Notes: generated by a model from the sequence alone, not told the origin. DNA of 64,000 nt from Halioglobus sp. (GCA_028825045.1 JAPKAY010000006.1:43901-107900); one strand, 5' to 3'; counted from the first letter of the stretch, positions 33,099 to 42,637 are shown. Made by a program: numbers and translations.

Positions 33099-33878
33099 AT
33101 GACCAGTGAATCAGGTGCGCCTCAGGGAAACCCCGGCGATATAGTCAATTGGCCTATGCTGAAGATTGCGTACCGGACCGACCCGGACAAAATTGCGGCA
33201 CTGTTACCGCCAGGAATTTCCCCGGGCGCCAACCCCAACGTTAATCTCACGATTTATAACTTTCCTGTGCCTGACGAGCCCGAGTACGGAATTGTCACCA
33301 GTGTTGATGCAGAATTTGACGGTGTTGCGGGTGAGTTCACACTCGGTTATGGCATCGACCAGGAGTCGGCTATATTTGTCAGCCAGGAAACCAATGGCCA
33401 GCCGAAATATCCCTGTAGCACGGAGTTCTATCGCCTTGGGCCGCAGGTCACAGCGCGTTGTACTCATCAGGGTTATACCTTTGTTGAGTTTAAGGGCGCG
33501 TCTACCGGTCCTTCTGAGCCTGGCGAACCCTTTGAACAGAATGAATTCTGGTTAAAGTACTCCCGCGCTGTGAGCGTTGGTGGGCCAGCAACCGATTTTG
33601 ATTTTCCGCCCCATGTAGTGCGCGTGCGCAGTGAGTACGGTACCGCCTGGCGTGAGGAAGTTGAGGGCACACTGGTGCTGCGCGACAGCCCCTGGGATCC
33701 CTTGACCACACTGTTGCCGATGCGTGAACAGCTTTCTTCGTATCTCTGGTGGCCGACTTTTCTTGGTCGTGAAATGACATTGGCCGGAAAGCTGGACCCT
33801 CAGGGATTTCTGCCTTTTGCAGATACGATTTCCGGGTCGCGTTGGCCTGGGACGAATGGTGGGCCCAAGCGCGGCTGA
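33099..33878 (+). CDS. acetoacetate decarboxylase-family protein
   Basis: Protein of 259 residues of the ADC beta-cone fold. The stretch GQPKYPCSTEF corresponds to the region of the Schiff-base lysine of acetoacetate decarboxylase, so a lysine is available for decarboxylation or aldol/hydration chemistry. ADC-like homologues often act on larger keto acids. ATG at 33099 follows AAGGGA; the upstream in-frame ATG lies inside the SDR gene. Last gene of the operon and followed at once by a strong hairpin. Confidence 0.8.
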   Translation: MTSESGAPQGNPGDIVNWPMLKIAYRTDPDKIAALLPPGISPGANPNVNLTIYNFPVPDEPEYGIVTSVDAEFDGVAGEFTLGYGIDQESAIFVSQETNGQPKYPCSTEFYRLGPQVTARCTHQGYTFVEFKGASTGPSEPGEPFEQNEFWLKYSRAVSVGGPATDFDFPPHVVRVRSEYGTAWREEVEGTLVLRDSPWDPLTTLLPMREQLSSYLWWPTFLGREMTLAGKLDPQGFLPFADTISGSRWPGTNGGPKRG

Positions 33879-33885
33879 TTTTGGT

Positions 33886-33919
33886 ATCGAATCTCGGGGA
33901 GATATCTCAGAGATTCGAT
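33886..33919 (+). terminator. nested inverted repeat after the catabolic operon
   Basis: Perfect 10-bp arms ATCGAATCTC (33886-33895) and GAGATTCGAT (33910-33919) begin 8 nt after the ADC-like stop codon; the 14-nt loop itself contains the palindrome GAGATATCTC. The downstream sequence is pyrimidine-rich (TTCCTTCTCG) but lacks a clean T-run, so it may be a weak terminator or an mRNA 3'-protecting hairpin. Confidence 0.5.
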
Positions 33920-34080
33920 GTTCCTTCTCGTTCTCAATGCCGTAAGTCGTTTCTGATGATCTTCTCATCTTGAATGGTCCCTTCCGCGCGCCCTGTCCCG
34001 CTCTTTTGAGATTTGAGCTAGGGACATGTCTGACACATAAAGACCAACACCGCCCCTACGGCACTCAATAAGAAGAATCA

Positions 34081-35250
34081 ATGCAACCGATAAAACCCTG
34101 GCTCCCCGCTTTGACTGGCATGTGCTGTTTCGCACTCGGCCCCGGCATTATGTCAATTTACGGGTTCTTCGTTGAGCCGTTGTCCAAAGAGTTTGACGTC
34201 GGCGTCGCGGTTTTGAATACCGGTCCAGTGGCATTGTTGCTCGTGCCCGGTCTTCTGGGACCTACAATAGGTAAGCTGGCGGATCGGCTACCTATTCGAA
34301 GTATCCTGCTGACAGGCGCCACTGTTGCCATGTTTTCTCTGTTTGCAATCGGCCATGCGCCTACGCTGGTATACGTCGCTCTGGGGTTCTTGGGCTTTTC
34401 ACTGGGTCTGACACTCTACGGGCCGGTGGTTGTGAACGGCCTCATGGTGAAAGTGTACCCTGGGCGAGAGGCCCGGGCGCTGGCGTTGGTTGCAATCGGC
34501 ATCAGTTTGGCCTCAGTGACTTTGCCGCCGTTGGTGGGAAGCTTGTTGGGCGCTTACGACTGGCGGGTAACATTGCAGGGCCTGGCAATTGGATTGCTAA
34601 TACTGTTGTGGCTGGCCATCTTGGCAGGCATTCCGCGCACTGTGGTGGGAGCGGTGCCTTCTGAACATCTCCCTGACGCTGGCGAGTTCTACCGCAAAAA
34701 AGCCTTCTGGCTAATAGGGCTGTGTGTAGCAATGGCGCTCAATACGTCTATTGTCCTGGCGGTGTGTTATCCCCCGCTGTTTGCCAGCCGTGGATTCACC
34801 GTGTCAGATGCGGGCTGGTTCCTGGCCGTGGCAGGGCTGTCGGGGTTGGTGGGGAAAAGCGGCCTGGCCTGGTTGGGAGATGCCACGCGGCGTTATGTTA
34901 AGTGGTTGGCCGCCGCCATGCTGTTGCTCCAGATAGCGGGCCTGATTGTGTTGTTGGGCGCCATTGAGGTGTCACAGGTGATTTTGGCTCTCTGTCTGTT
35001 GGGATTTGGTTCGGGCGCCTTTATTCCGATGCACCCGTACCTTAACAGCCGATATTTTGACGCGGCCATCATCAGTCAGGTAAATGGCGCACAAATGCCG
35101 CTTTTCTTGCCATTGGGTTTGGTGGGAGCGCCACTGGCGGGTTATGTCTTTGACCAGACGGGAAGCTATGAGTGGGTTTTAATCGCACTCGCGGTGATTC
35201 TGGGTATGGCGGCGTTACTGGTATTGAGACTGCCTCCACAGGAAAAGTAG
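34081..35250 (+). CDS. MFS transporter
   Basis: Membrane protein of 389 residues with 12 predicted helices in two six-helix halves. The cytoplasmic loop KLADRLPIRS between helices 2 and 3 is the MFS signature variant. It is in the monocarboxylate/OFA-like part of the superfamily by general look, which suits uptake of organic acids. It lies 200 bp after the Rieske operon and 98 bp before the iron alcohol dehydrogenase on the same strand; substrate is unknown but may be the compound degraded here. Confidence 0.85.
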   Translation: MQPIKPWLPALTGMCCFALGPGIMSIYGFFVEPLSKEFDVGVAVLNTGPVALLLVPGLLGPTIGKLADRLPIRSILLTGATVAMFSLFAIGHAPTLVYVALGFLGFSLGLTLYGPVVVNGLMVKVYPGREARALALVAIGISLASVTLPPLVGSLLGAYDWRVTLQGLAIGLLILLWLAILAGIPRTVVGAVPSEHLPDAGEFYRKKAFWLIGLCVAMALNTSIVLAVCYPPLFASRGFTVSDAGWFLAVAGLSGLVGKSGLAWLGDATRRYVKWLAAAMLLLQIAGLIVLLGAIEVSQVILALCLLGFGSGAFIPMHPYLNSRYFDAAIISQVNGAQMPLFLPLGLVGAPLAGYVFDQTGSYEWVLIALAVILGMAALLVLRLPPQEK

Positions 35251-35348
35251 CCTGCTATTGTGACAAAGTAAGGCGAAGTAGCCGTTTTTTGCTAGTATTC
35301 CCTCGCAGTGTTCAAAGTTGCCCCCCCATTCACACAGTGGAGTGCCCC

Positions 35349-36554
35349 ATGCCGATGTTTCTTCGAAAGATACTACACACCTTATTTCTGAAGATAATGA
35401 AGGTGGTAGCGAATCTCTCTCCGCCCAGTCGGCACGCGGTGTTTGCCGGAAGTGGCAGTTCAAGCCAGTTATGTGAGCACATTGTCCGCACCGGTGCCCG
35501 CAAAGTGCTGGTGGTCACTGACAAGCCTTTGCGGGAACTGGGTGTGGTAGATCGGGCGGTCTCTGCCCTCGTCGCGGCGGATATGGACCTTGCATACTAC
35601 GACGGTGTATTGCCCGACCCAACCTTCGACCATGTCGCCGAGGGCGCTGCAATTGCCAGGCAGCATGGCAGTGAGGTGGTGCTGGCAATCGGTGGAGGAT
35701 CGTCCATCGATGCGGCCAAAATTATCGCAGCGTCTGCCACCAGTGAAGAATCGCCAATGGATTGGGTGGGATTTGGCAAGGTGAAACACGAGATTTTGCA
35801 GCTGTATGCCATTCCGACAACGTCAGGTACAGGCTCTGAGGCGACCATGGGTGCGGTTATCTCTGATGCAGCCACTCATCTGAAAAGCATCATCACCGGG
35901 GCTGATCTGCTCCCGCGAGCTGCCGCCCTGGATGCCGATCTGATCACCGGTCTGCCGCCACACATTACCGCTGCCACGGGTATGGACGCGCTGACCCATG
36001 GCATAGAAGCTTATATCGGTGTGTGGGACCGTGGTACCCGGGCTGAAGATGCGCGACTGGCCATCAAGTTAGTCTTCGATTTCCTGCCCACTGCCTATCA
36101 GGACGGAACTAACCGCGACGCTCGCAATGCCATGGCGATGGGCGCCTATTACGCAGGCCTTGCGATCAACCAAGTTAATGTTGGCAATGTACACGCGATT
36201 GCACATCAGCTGGGCGGTAAATACGGCATACCCCATGGCTTGGCGAACTCGCTGGTGTTGCCGCATATATTGGATTTTTGTCGCGAAGAAGCACAGCAGC
36301 AGCTTGCGGAGTTGGCCGTGTTGATTGGTGTTGGCAGCGCGGGAGAGGACGCCGGCAGTTTGTCACACAAGTTCATTCAGGCGGTGCGAAATCTGCGCAC
36401 AGAAGTGGGTATTCCCGATAGCATGGATGTCATCAAGGAAGAGGACTTCCCTGACATTTGCCAGTTGGCAATAGCCGAGGGCGCAACCTATCCCGTGCCG
36501 CGCTTACTGGATCAAAAAAGTGTAACGTTGATTTTGGGTAAAATTGCAGGATAG
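35349..36554 (+). CDS. iron-containing alcohol dehydrogenase
   Basis: Group III dehydrogenase of 401 residues. NAD loop GGGSSIDAAK, the family signature PTTSGTGSEAT, and metal ligands in MDALTHGIEAY and VHAIAHQLGGKYGIPHG are intact. The first 30 residues form an unusual hydrophobic/basic extension (MFLRKILHTLFLKIMKVV) before the normal fold. ATG at 35349 is 6 nt after GGAG; the longer frame runs back into the MFS gene. Oxidises alcohols or reduces aldehydes; specific substrate unknown. Confidence 0.87.
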   Translation: MPMFLRKILHTLFLKIMKVVANLSPPSRHAVFAGSGSSSQLCEHIVRTGARKVLVVTDKPLRELGVVDRAVSALVAADMDLAYYDGVLPDPTFDHVAEGAAIARQHGSEVVLAIGGGSSIDAAKIIAASATSEESPMDWVGFGKVKHEILQLYAIPTTSGTGSEATMGAVISDAATHLKSIITGADLLPRAAALDADLITGLPPHITAATGMDALTHGIEAYIGVWDRGTRAEDARLAIKLVFDFLPTAYQDGTNRDARNAMAMGAYYAGLAINQVNVGNVHAIAHQLGGKYGIPHGLANSLVLPHILDFCREEAQQQLAELAVLIGVGSAGEDAGSLSHKFIQAVRNLRTEVGIPDSMDVIKEEDFPDICQLAIAEGATYPVPRLLDQKSVTLILGKIAG

Positions 36555-36667
36555 CCGGCGATAGAACGGTGGGGCTGGGCTCAAAGCCGAGCGGGTAGCA
36601 TCTGACAGGGCTGGCATCTGCCGGATCAGGTTTATAATGCCAGCAACTGAAAGCTTAGAGTGATGAA

Positions 36668-36844
36668 GTGGAGGACGATGCAGCCACACACAGTTTAAAG
36701 TGTCCTAAATGCGAGCATGGTATGGAGGAGATCACCCACGGCGTGTTTATGGATGCAGGCGAATTCAAGGACTTCAAATTCGAGTCACTACTGGATCGGT
36801 TTCGCAGCTTGATCAAGGGTAATCGCGATAACATCGCGCCCTGA
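36668..36844 (+). pseudogene. zf-TFIIB micro-gene with in-frame internal deletion
   Basis: A 58-codon open frame from GTG 36668. It reads VEDDAATHSLKCPKCEHGME, then EITHG, then directly VFMDAGEFKDF and a tail LLDRFRSLIKGN. The first part equals residues 1-24 and the last part residues 105-132 of the zinc protein at 15072-15470, so about 80 residues carrying the other zinc ligands are missing, with the frame kept. Cys12 and Cys15 have the same numbering in both. It may be a dying duplicate or a small expressed protein; no strong ribosome site is seen. Confidence 0.65.
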
Positions 36845-36853
36845 GTAGTTCAT

Positions 36854-37930
36854 CTAGTCGTAATCTGAGGTTGCCAGGTTCTGCCGGTACCAGTTGACGC
36901 CCTCTGCGTCGGTGGTACGGGTAATACTGCGCCTGCCTAGTAAGCAGTTTAGATGTGCCAGCGTCTCGCCCGTTGCCAGCCCCATTGAGCCCCCGGTAAT
37001 TTTCTGCTTGAACAGCGCGGGAAAACAATCCACAGCGCGGAGCGGCTTATCGAGATAATCAAACAAACTCGCAAGATCCCGTTTGTGACCCTCGATCATC
37101 TGATTCATGCGTACATGTAGGCCGTAAAATGGCGCTTCGTGAGCGGGTAATACCAGTAGGTCGTCCGGCAATATTTCTCGCAGTCGCGCACTGGAGTGCA
37201 ACCACTCATTCAGCGGGTCTCCCTCAGGTTCCGTGGGAAAGACACTGACATTCGGAGTGATTTTGGGGAGCACCTGGTCGCCGGAAATTAACAGCTTCAA
37301 TGCGGGACAGTAGAGGGTGGCGTGTTCCGGTGAGTGCCCGCTGCCGATGATAACCTGCCAATAGCGATCGCCAATCGTTAGTGTCTCCCGGTCGACCAGG
37401 CGGCGAAAGCTATCCGGTAGGGGAGCAATGGCGCGGCCGAAGTTGCCAAATTTTTCGCGGTATTTGCCCAGTTGTTCTTCATCGTAACCCGCTCCCCGAT
37501 AGAAACGTATTGCCACGTCGGGTGCGGGCCTGCCCGTGTCCGCTGTCATGGCCCGACACATTAGAAACTCTTCGCGGGACATCCATAGTTCACAGTCAAA
37601 ATGCTCCGTGAGCCAACCCGCCAGGCCCACATGATCCGGATGCAAATGGGTGCAAATAACGCGTCGTATGGGCTTGCCCTGCATGAACCCGGCAAACAAT
37701 TGCTCCCAGGTTTCGCGGGCACTGGGAATATTCAGGCAGGTATCCACCACCGTCCAACCATCCTCGTCTTCCAGCAGCCACAGATTGATATGGTCCAGTG
37801 ACATTGGCATGGCAAAGCGCGCCCAGTACACGCCCTCGGCGATTTTTTCAGGTTCACCTGGGGTGGGGTTTGCGCCGCGACTAAAGGGGTAGGTCAGGCC
37901 GCGGTAAAGCTCGGGATTGGATTCCAGCAT
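36854..37930 (-). CDS. MBL-fold metallo-hydrolase
   Basis: Metallo-beta-lactamase-fold protein of about 358 residues. Zinc motif THLHPDHVGL near residue 95, later ligands in GSGHSPEHATL and SGDQVLP, and AHEAPF near residue 250. The C-terminal 100 residues are helical, as in LACTB2-like hydrolases; thioester or ester hydrolysis is likely. ATG at 37930 is preferred; ATG 38008 would add an unconserved-looking leader. It may hydrolyse CoA esters of the nearby catabolic pathway, but that is inferred. Confidence 0.82.
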   Translation of the reverse strand: MLESNPELYRGLTYPFSRGANPTPGEPEKIAEGVYWARFAMPMSLDHINLWLLEDEDGWTVVDTCLNIPSARETWEQLFAGFMQGKPIRRVICTHLHPDHVGLAGWLTEHFDCELWMSREEFLMCRAMTADTGRPAPDVAIRFYRGAGYDEEQLGKYREKFGNFGRAIAPLPDSFRRLVDRETLTIGDRYWQVIIGSGHSPEHATLYCPALKLLISGDQVLPKITPNVSVFPTEPEGDPLNEWLHSSARLREILPDDLLVLPAHEAPFYGLHVRMNQMIEGHKRDLASLFDYLDKPLRAVDCFPALFKQKITGGSMGLATGETLAHLNCLLGRRSITRTTDAEGVNWYRQNLATSDYD

Positions 37931-38119
37931 GGATAAATAGTCCGTGGTTGTGCGAGAGATCGTGTGCGGGCACCGGTATTGTCGAGGTGTCGCTGTAAGC
38001 GGTGACATCGCGACACACGTGCCGAAGAGCGATGTGCAAGTCGAGCATCATTGTAAACCCGATTCAAATCAATAGCAGCAGGTGTATTGGGCCCTTCATG
38101 TGCAGCGACTTTCAGAGCG

Positions 38120-40009
38120 TTATTGTTGAGCCGTGTACCAAATCGCGGATGTGACGGCGCGTTCCTGCAGGCTGACAGGTTCGGGCGGGGGCATGCCCAG
38201 TTGCACCGCGTCGTAGGTGGTCCAACGGGGTGTTGGGATTTCGATGACGCGGGCGTAGTAAAACGCTTCCTGCTCGGGATCAAATTCGGGGTCTACCCAC
38301 ACAGTCGATAATTGCTCTGCACCGATACTGTTGTCGTAGGTGGCAGTGGTGGCATCAACTGTATTTCCCACGACCGGTAAGTGCCCGGTAGCATCAATCT
38401 CACGCTGCCCTGCCCAAGCGACATCAAACTGTTTTTCACGCGAATTACCGGCCTGATCCACCCAGCCCTTTACGATTTGTATCCTATCCAAATTGCCGCT
38501 TTGAGGGTCGCGAATCGCCCACACCGCGAAGCTCGGCGCAGCCGCATCTCCGGCAGGTAAATCCCGTCCCATCGCGACGCCGCCCTCCTCAGCCAGCTTT
38601 ATCCAGTTAGGCTGTTTGAGCAAATCCGCCGGATAGCCCCAACCCCCAAAGAAGCGCACGGCAATTCGCGGCCCCGAGGTAGCGTAGGTTTCCTTGCGGC
38701 GCATGGCGTCATAAAGGGACTCACGCGTATTTTCTTCGGCCCATACAGCCGCCAGGCCCGCCGCGCTCCAGCGCCTCCCGCCGGGCATGCTGGCGGGATA
38801 GTAATTGGCCTTGCCCATGCGCAAACCTGCGCTCCCATCGAGAATGGGCAGTTTCCCGTGGTAGTTGTTCTCCTCCACAGGAGAGCTGGCGTTGTGCCCA
38901 TCGGAACTACCGATAACGCCAAAGCGGTAGGGGTTGAAGCCTTCACTGTGAGACATCTGCAGCCCTGTTCGCAGTGCGTCGCGGATATAACTGCCTTTCG
39001 CGCGCGAGTCATCCTGGCTCTGCGACAGCTGAGTGTCATAAATTTCAAATCCAGCGAACTCATCCTCATTGGACAGAAGTGGGTGCGTTTCCGACGAGCC
39101 TTTCACCTGAAAAATTTCGCTCAATGGCTCGTTTTCCATCCGCATGCGGGCGTAGTCGGCATCCATGAGTTTGCCGTCGAACATAACTCGGTCGTACATG
39201 CGCCCATCACTGACATTGCCGTTATGCGGTATGGCAAATGCCTCCATTCCCTGTTCGCGTTGCTGTTGTAATTCGGCCCAAAGGTCTCGTGGGTCTTCTG
39301 AATCCACCGAGCTGTAAGGCAGATCCGGTACTTTGGCGCCGCGATAGATCACATTGCGATGCAGATTGCGCTCACCGGGCATCGACGACCACTCGTAGCC
39401 GACAAAGGCGGTAAACCGTCCCGGGTCGTTGTGGCGCTCTGCCGTATCCACAATGTCGCGCCAGGCGGTACGGCTGAAATCTTCCCAACCAGGAACGATG
39501 GCGTTTTCCAGGTCAAAGCCGAGCATTGTCTGCGCCAACAGTAAGGTATTGCTCAGGCGCCCGTCGTTAAGCAGTCGTTCGCGCAGGCTGCGCTTTTTCA
39601 GTGGCAGGTCCGGGTCGGTGGCGCGCAGTACACCGATATATTCGGAGTGATCGGTGACCGCCGCGAAGTCCAATGGCCTGCTCATGCGAATGCCATAACC
39701 GGCGGCATGCTCAATCTCACCCCCCTTGAAGAACGTGTAGGCGTCTTCGGGAGAGGCTTTTACGCCATTGATATAGGCATCGGTTGAGTAGCTGGTGTGG
39801 ACGTGCAGATCGCCCCAGTACAGGTTGCGGTCAGGGTTGTATTCGGTGGCTTTTGGGGGTGGCGGCTTTGTTGCGGTTGCTGCGTTGAATGCTGGAAACA
39901 GGCCTGTGTCTTCTGTAGGACTACATGCACTTGTAAGAACTATTGCAAATACTCCTACGATTGACAACGTCCGACCAGTTCGATTTCTAATCAAAGTGAG
40001 CACCCGCAA
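38120..40009 (-). CDS. DUF3604 lipoprotein, PHP-like
   Basis: Exported protein of 629 residues with a lipoprotein signal (IVGVFAIVLTSAC, lipid Cys about residue 29). The mature part starts with YWGDLHVHTSYSTDAY and contains FAAVTDHSEYIG, metal-binding patterns like those of PHP phosphoesterases; the rest matches the DUF3604 family found in many degraders of hydrocarbons and steroids. Biochemical function is unknown. It is followed by the acyl-CoA ligase gene upstream, 57 bp away on the same strand. Confidence 0.85.
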   Translation of the reverse strand: MRVLTLIRNRTGRTLSIVGVFAIVLTSACSPTEDTGLFPAFNAATATKPPPPKATEYNPDRNLYWGDLHVHTSYSTDAYINGVKASPEDAYTFFKGGEIEHAAGYGIRMSRPLDFAAVTDHSEYIGVLRATDPDLPLKKRSLRERLLNDGRLSNTLLLAQTMLGFDLENAIVPGWEDFSRTAWRDIVDTAERHNDPGRFTAFVGYEWSSMPGERNLHRNVIYRGAKVPDLPYSSVDSEDPRDLWAELQQQREQGMEAFAIPHNGNVSDGRMYDRVMFDGKLMDADYARMRMENEPLSEIFQVKGSSETHPLLSNEDEFAGFEIYDTQLSQSQDDSRAKGSYIRDALRTGLQMSHSEGFNPYRFGVIGSSDGHNASSPVEENNYHGKLPILDGSAGLRMGKANYYPASMPGGRRWSAAGLAAVWAEENTRESLYDAMRRKETYATSGPRIAVRFFGGWGYPADLLKQPNWIKLAEEGGVAMGRDLPAGDAAAPSFAVWAIRDPQSGNLDRIQIVKGWVDQAGNSREKQFDVAWAGQREIDATGHLPVVGNTVDATTATYDNSIGAEQLSTVWVDPEFDPEQEAFYYARVIEIPTPRWTTYDAVQLGMPPPEPVSLQERAVTSAIWYTAQQ

Positions 40010-40066
40010 TCTCTACCAGGCCAACCAGCCGCTCTTGACGCGTAATACCGTTCAAAGAAGTAAGGC

Positions 40067-41647
40067 CTAACCAACCCCACGGTCACTACCTTCCCAATAC
40101 TGCGCCCTTACCGCTTTCTTGTCTGGCTTACCCACCGGCGTCAGTGGAATCCCCGTAACAAAATCGATCGACTTGGGCGACTGCACCGACCCTTTCGCTT
40201 TTTTGACCAGCGCTTGCATGGCCGCCACAAGCGCATCACTGCCCTCAAAATCTGGCTTCAGAACGACTACGGCTTTCACCGCTTCACCCCACTGCTCATC
40301 GGGAACACCAATAACAACCACCTGCCCAACCGCCTCATGGGTAGCCATCACATCTTCCACTTCCCGAGGGAACACATTAAAGCCACCAGTGACGATCATA
40401 TCCTTGGTGCGGTCGACGATGTAGAGAAAGCCCTCATCGTCCAGCTTGCCAATATCTCCCGTGTGCAACCAGCCGCCGGCGAAGGCTTCGGCAGTTTGCT
40501 CGGGCATGTCCTTGTAGCCTTTCATGATCAGGGGTCCGCGAATGCAGATTTCACCCGGCTCACCTGCCGGCACCTCGTTCCCGTCTGGATCGCGCAGACT
40601 CATATGTATCCACGGGCTGGGTCGCCCACAGGAAGACAGGCGTTGGGGTTTGGATACGTCGTGTTCTTTGCGCGTCATGTTCGCGATGACCATGGGACAT
40701 TCGGACTGGCCGAAGAACTGATAAAAAATCTGACCCCATTTTTCGATGCCCTCGATCAACCGCGTGGGGCTCATCGGTGAGGCGCCGTAGAAAATAGTCT
40801 CCATGCTGGACATATCAGCTGTGCCCGAGCGCGGCGCGTCCAACAGGAAGTACATCATCACTGGAACCAGCATAGTGCAGGTGATTTTGTGTTGTTCAAC
40901 CATGTCGAAAAACTCATCGGGGCTGAAGCCCTGCATCACGTAGAAGGCGCCACCTTTTTGCAGTACCGGAATGAAAAAGGCCGCTGCGGCGTGGGACAGC
41001 GGTGTTGCGATTAACATGCGCAGGTCTTCGGGGAACTCCCACTCTGCCAGCTGAATTTGGGTCATATAGGAGGTGACGCTGTACGTGCTCATCACGCCTT
41101 TGGGTTTGCCGGTGGTGCCACCGGTAAAGTTGACGGAGGCGATGTCGTCAGGCGAAATGTCCGGCGCCACCAGAGGCTTTGGCTCGAAGGTGGCGGCGAG
41201 AGCCAGGTAGTCATCACCTAGCTCGGTGGGACCAAATGCGAGCAGGTTTTTCAGGGCCGGCACTTTTTGCTTGAGCGCCACGGCCAACTCCTCAAACACG
41301 GAGGCGTCGTATACCAGGGTATCGATTTCGGCAGCTTCCAGCACATAAGCATGGTCATCCAGCGAGCCTAGTGGGTGCAGCGGCGTGCCGATACAGCCAT
41401 TGATCTGCATGGCGGCGATGTTGGACAACACCTCCGGACGGTTGGCAGAAATAACGGCTATTTTGCTGCCCACGCCCAGACCTTTAGACTGCAGTGCCTG
41501 CACCATCTGGCTGGTACTTTCGCGCACGTCCCGATAACTGGCGACCTTGTCACCAAGAAACAGGCAGGGTTCATCGTTGTAGCGATTGAGCCCATCTATC
41601 AACAGGTGGGGCATCAGGGGTTGGTCGCGCAGTGTATCAGTGGTCAT
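40067..41647 (-). CDS. AMP-forming acyl-CoA ligase
   Basis: ANL-superfamily ligase of 526 residues. ATP loop NFTGGTTGKPKGVMS, the adenylate motif FYQFFGQSECP, hinge region DRTKDMIVTGGFNVFP and the C-terminal catalytic Lys in TPVGKPDKKAVR. It activates a carboxylic acid to its acyl-CoA. ATG at 41647 is preceded by GGAG at 5 nt. It lies 30 bp after the esterase gene, so the two are probably cotranscribed and could free and then activate an acid from an ester. Confidence 0.9.
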   Translation of the reverse strand: MTTDTLRDQPLMPHLLIDGLNRYNDEPCLFLGDKVASYRDVRESTSQMVQALQSKGLGVGSKIAVISANRPEVLSNIAAMQINGCIGTPLHPLGSLDDHAYVLEAAEIDTLVYDASVFEELAVALKQKVPALKNLLAFGPTELGDDYLALAATFEPKPLVAPDISPDDIASVNFTGGTTGKPKGVMSTYSVTSYMTQIQLAEWEFPEDLRMLIATPLSHAAAAFFIPVLQKGGAFYVMQGFSPDEFFDMVEQHKITCTMLVPVMMYFLLDAPRSGTADMSSMETIFYGASPMSPTRLIEGIEKWGQIFYQFFGQSECPMVIANMTRKEHDVSKPQRLSSCGRPSPWIHMSLRDPDGNEVPAGEPGEICIRGPLIMKGYKDMPEQTAEAFAGGWLHTGDIGKLDDEGFLYIVDRTKDMIVTGGFNVFPREVEDVMATHEAVGQVVVIGVPDEQWGEAVKAVVVLKPDFEGSDALVAAMQALVKKAKGSVQSPKSIDFVTGIPLTPVGKPDKKAVRAQYWEGSDRGVG

Positions 41648-41677
41648 GGTCTCTCCAGGGTTGCTGTTCAATGGGTT

Positions 41678-42637
41678 TCAGGCGTCGATGCTGAGTGCGC
41701 GTCGCAATACGGCGAACATCTCGGTTGACTCGCGCTGGCTGATTTGGGAGTGGGCAAACATGCTGGAGCCGTGAAAGGTGCCGGGGAAACTGTGCAGCTC
41801 GGTGGCGACCCCTGCCTGCATCAGCTTCAGGGCATATTCCACGCCTTCATCACGCAGGGGATCAAATTCCATGGTGCTGACGTAAGCCGGCGGCAAACCG
41901 GAAAGATCCGCAGCCCGGGCAGGTGCTGCATAGTAAGGCACATCGCTCGCGCCGCGCTGGAACTGGTCGCCGAGGTAGAAATCCCAGCTAAGCTCTGCAT
42001 TGGGCCTGTTCCACATAGGCGTATCCACAAACCGCTGCATGCTAGGCGTGTGAAGTCGGTCGTCGACCTCCGGAATGCCCAGGTACTGGAAGCAGATGGG
42101 CGGGCCACCACGGTCTCTGGCCAGCAGAGCGGTGGCAGCAGAGAGGCCGCCGCCGGCGCTTGCGCCGAACACCGCCAGCCGCTCGGGATCGATGTTTAGT
42201 TCGGCGCTGTTTTCGTTGGTCCAAGACAGAGCGGCGAAACAGTCTTCCAATGGGCCTGGGTAGGGGGTCTCGGGCGCCAGCCGGTAATCCACCGACACGA
42301 CGACAACACCCAGGTTGCGGCATAGTGTGAGACAGGAACCCAGTTCACTGTCTAACGAACCGATGACAAAACCGCCCCCATGAATATGGAGTATTCCCGG
42401 TACGCTATGGTTCAGACCCTGTGGAGAGTAGATACGTATCGCCACATCTGGAGCTTCACTGGGCCCTGAAATATTGCGATCCACAATATCTACGCCGCTT
42501 CTGTCGAGCTCGGCGTTAAACTGGCCCATGAGTTCCCCGAAACTGGCGCGCGCATTTTCCGGGTCACTAATTGTTAGCGCTGCATCCGGTAAAAACTCCA
42601 GAAGCGCAACTAATTCCGGATCGTAGTTATAGCTCAT
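41678..42637 (-). CDS. alpha/beta hydrolase, HSL family
   Basis: Esterase of 319 residues like hormone-sensitive lipase (family IV). The oxyanion motif HIHGGGFVIG, nucleophile Ser in FGASAGGG, Asp in FDPLRDEG and His in GTFHGSSMF form a full catalytic set. Cytoplasmic, no signal peptide. First gene of the minus-strand unit esterase, ligase, DUF3604. It may open an ester or lactone substrate. Confidence 0.9.
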   Translation of the reverse strand: MSYNYDPELVALLEFLPDAALTISDPENARASFGELMGQFNAELDRSGVDIVDRNISGPSEAPDVAIRIYSPQGLNHSVPGILHIHGGGFVIGSLDSELGSCLTLCRNLGVVVVSVDYRLAPETPYPGPLEDCFAALSWTNENSAELNIDPERLAVFGASAGGGLSAATALLARDRGGPPICFQYLGIPEVDDRLHTPSMQRFVDTPMWNRPNAELSWDFYLGDQFQRGASDVPYYAAPARAADLSGLPPAYVSTMEFDPLRDEGVEYALKLMQAGVATELHSFPGTFHGSSMFAHSQISQRESTEMFAVLRRALSIDA

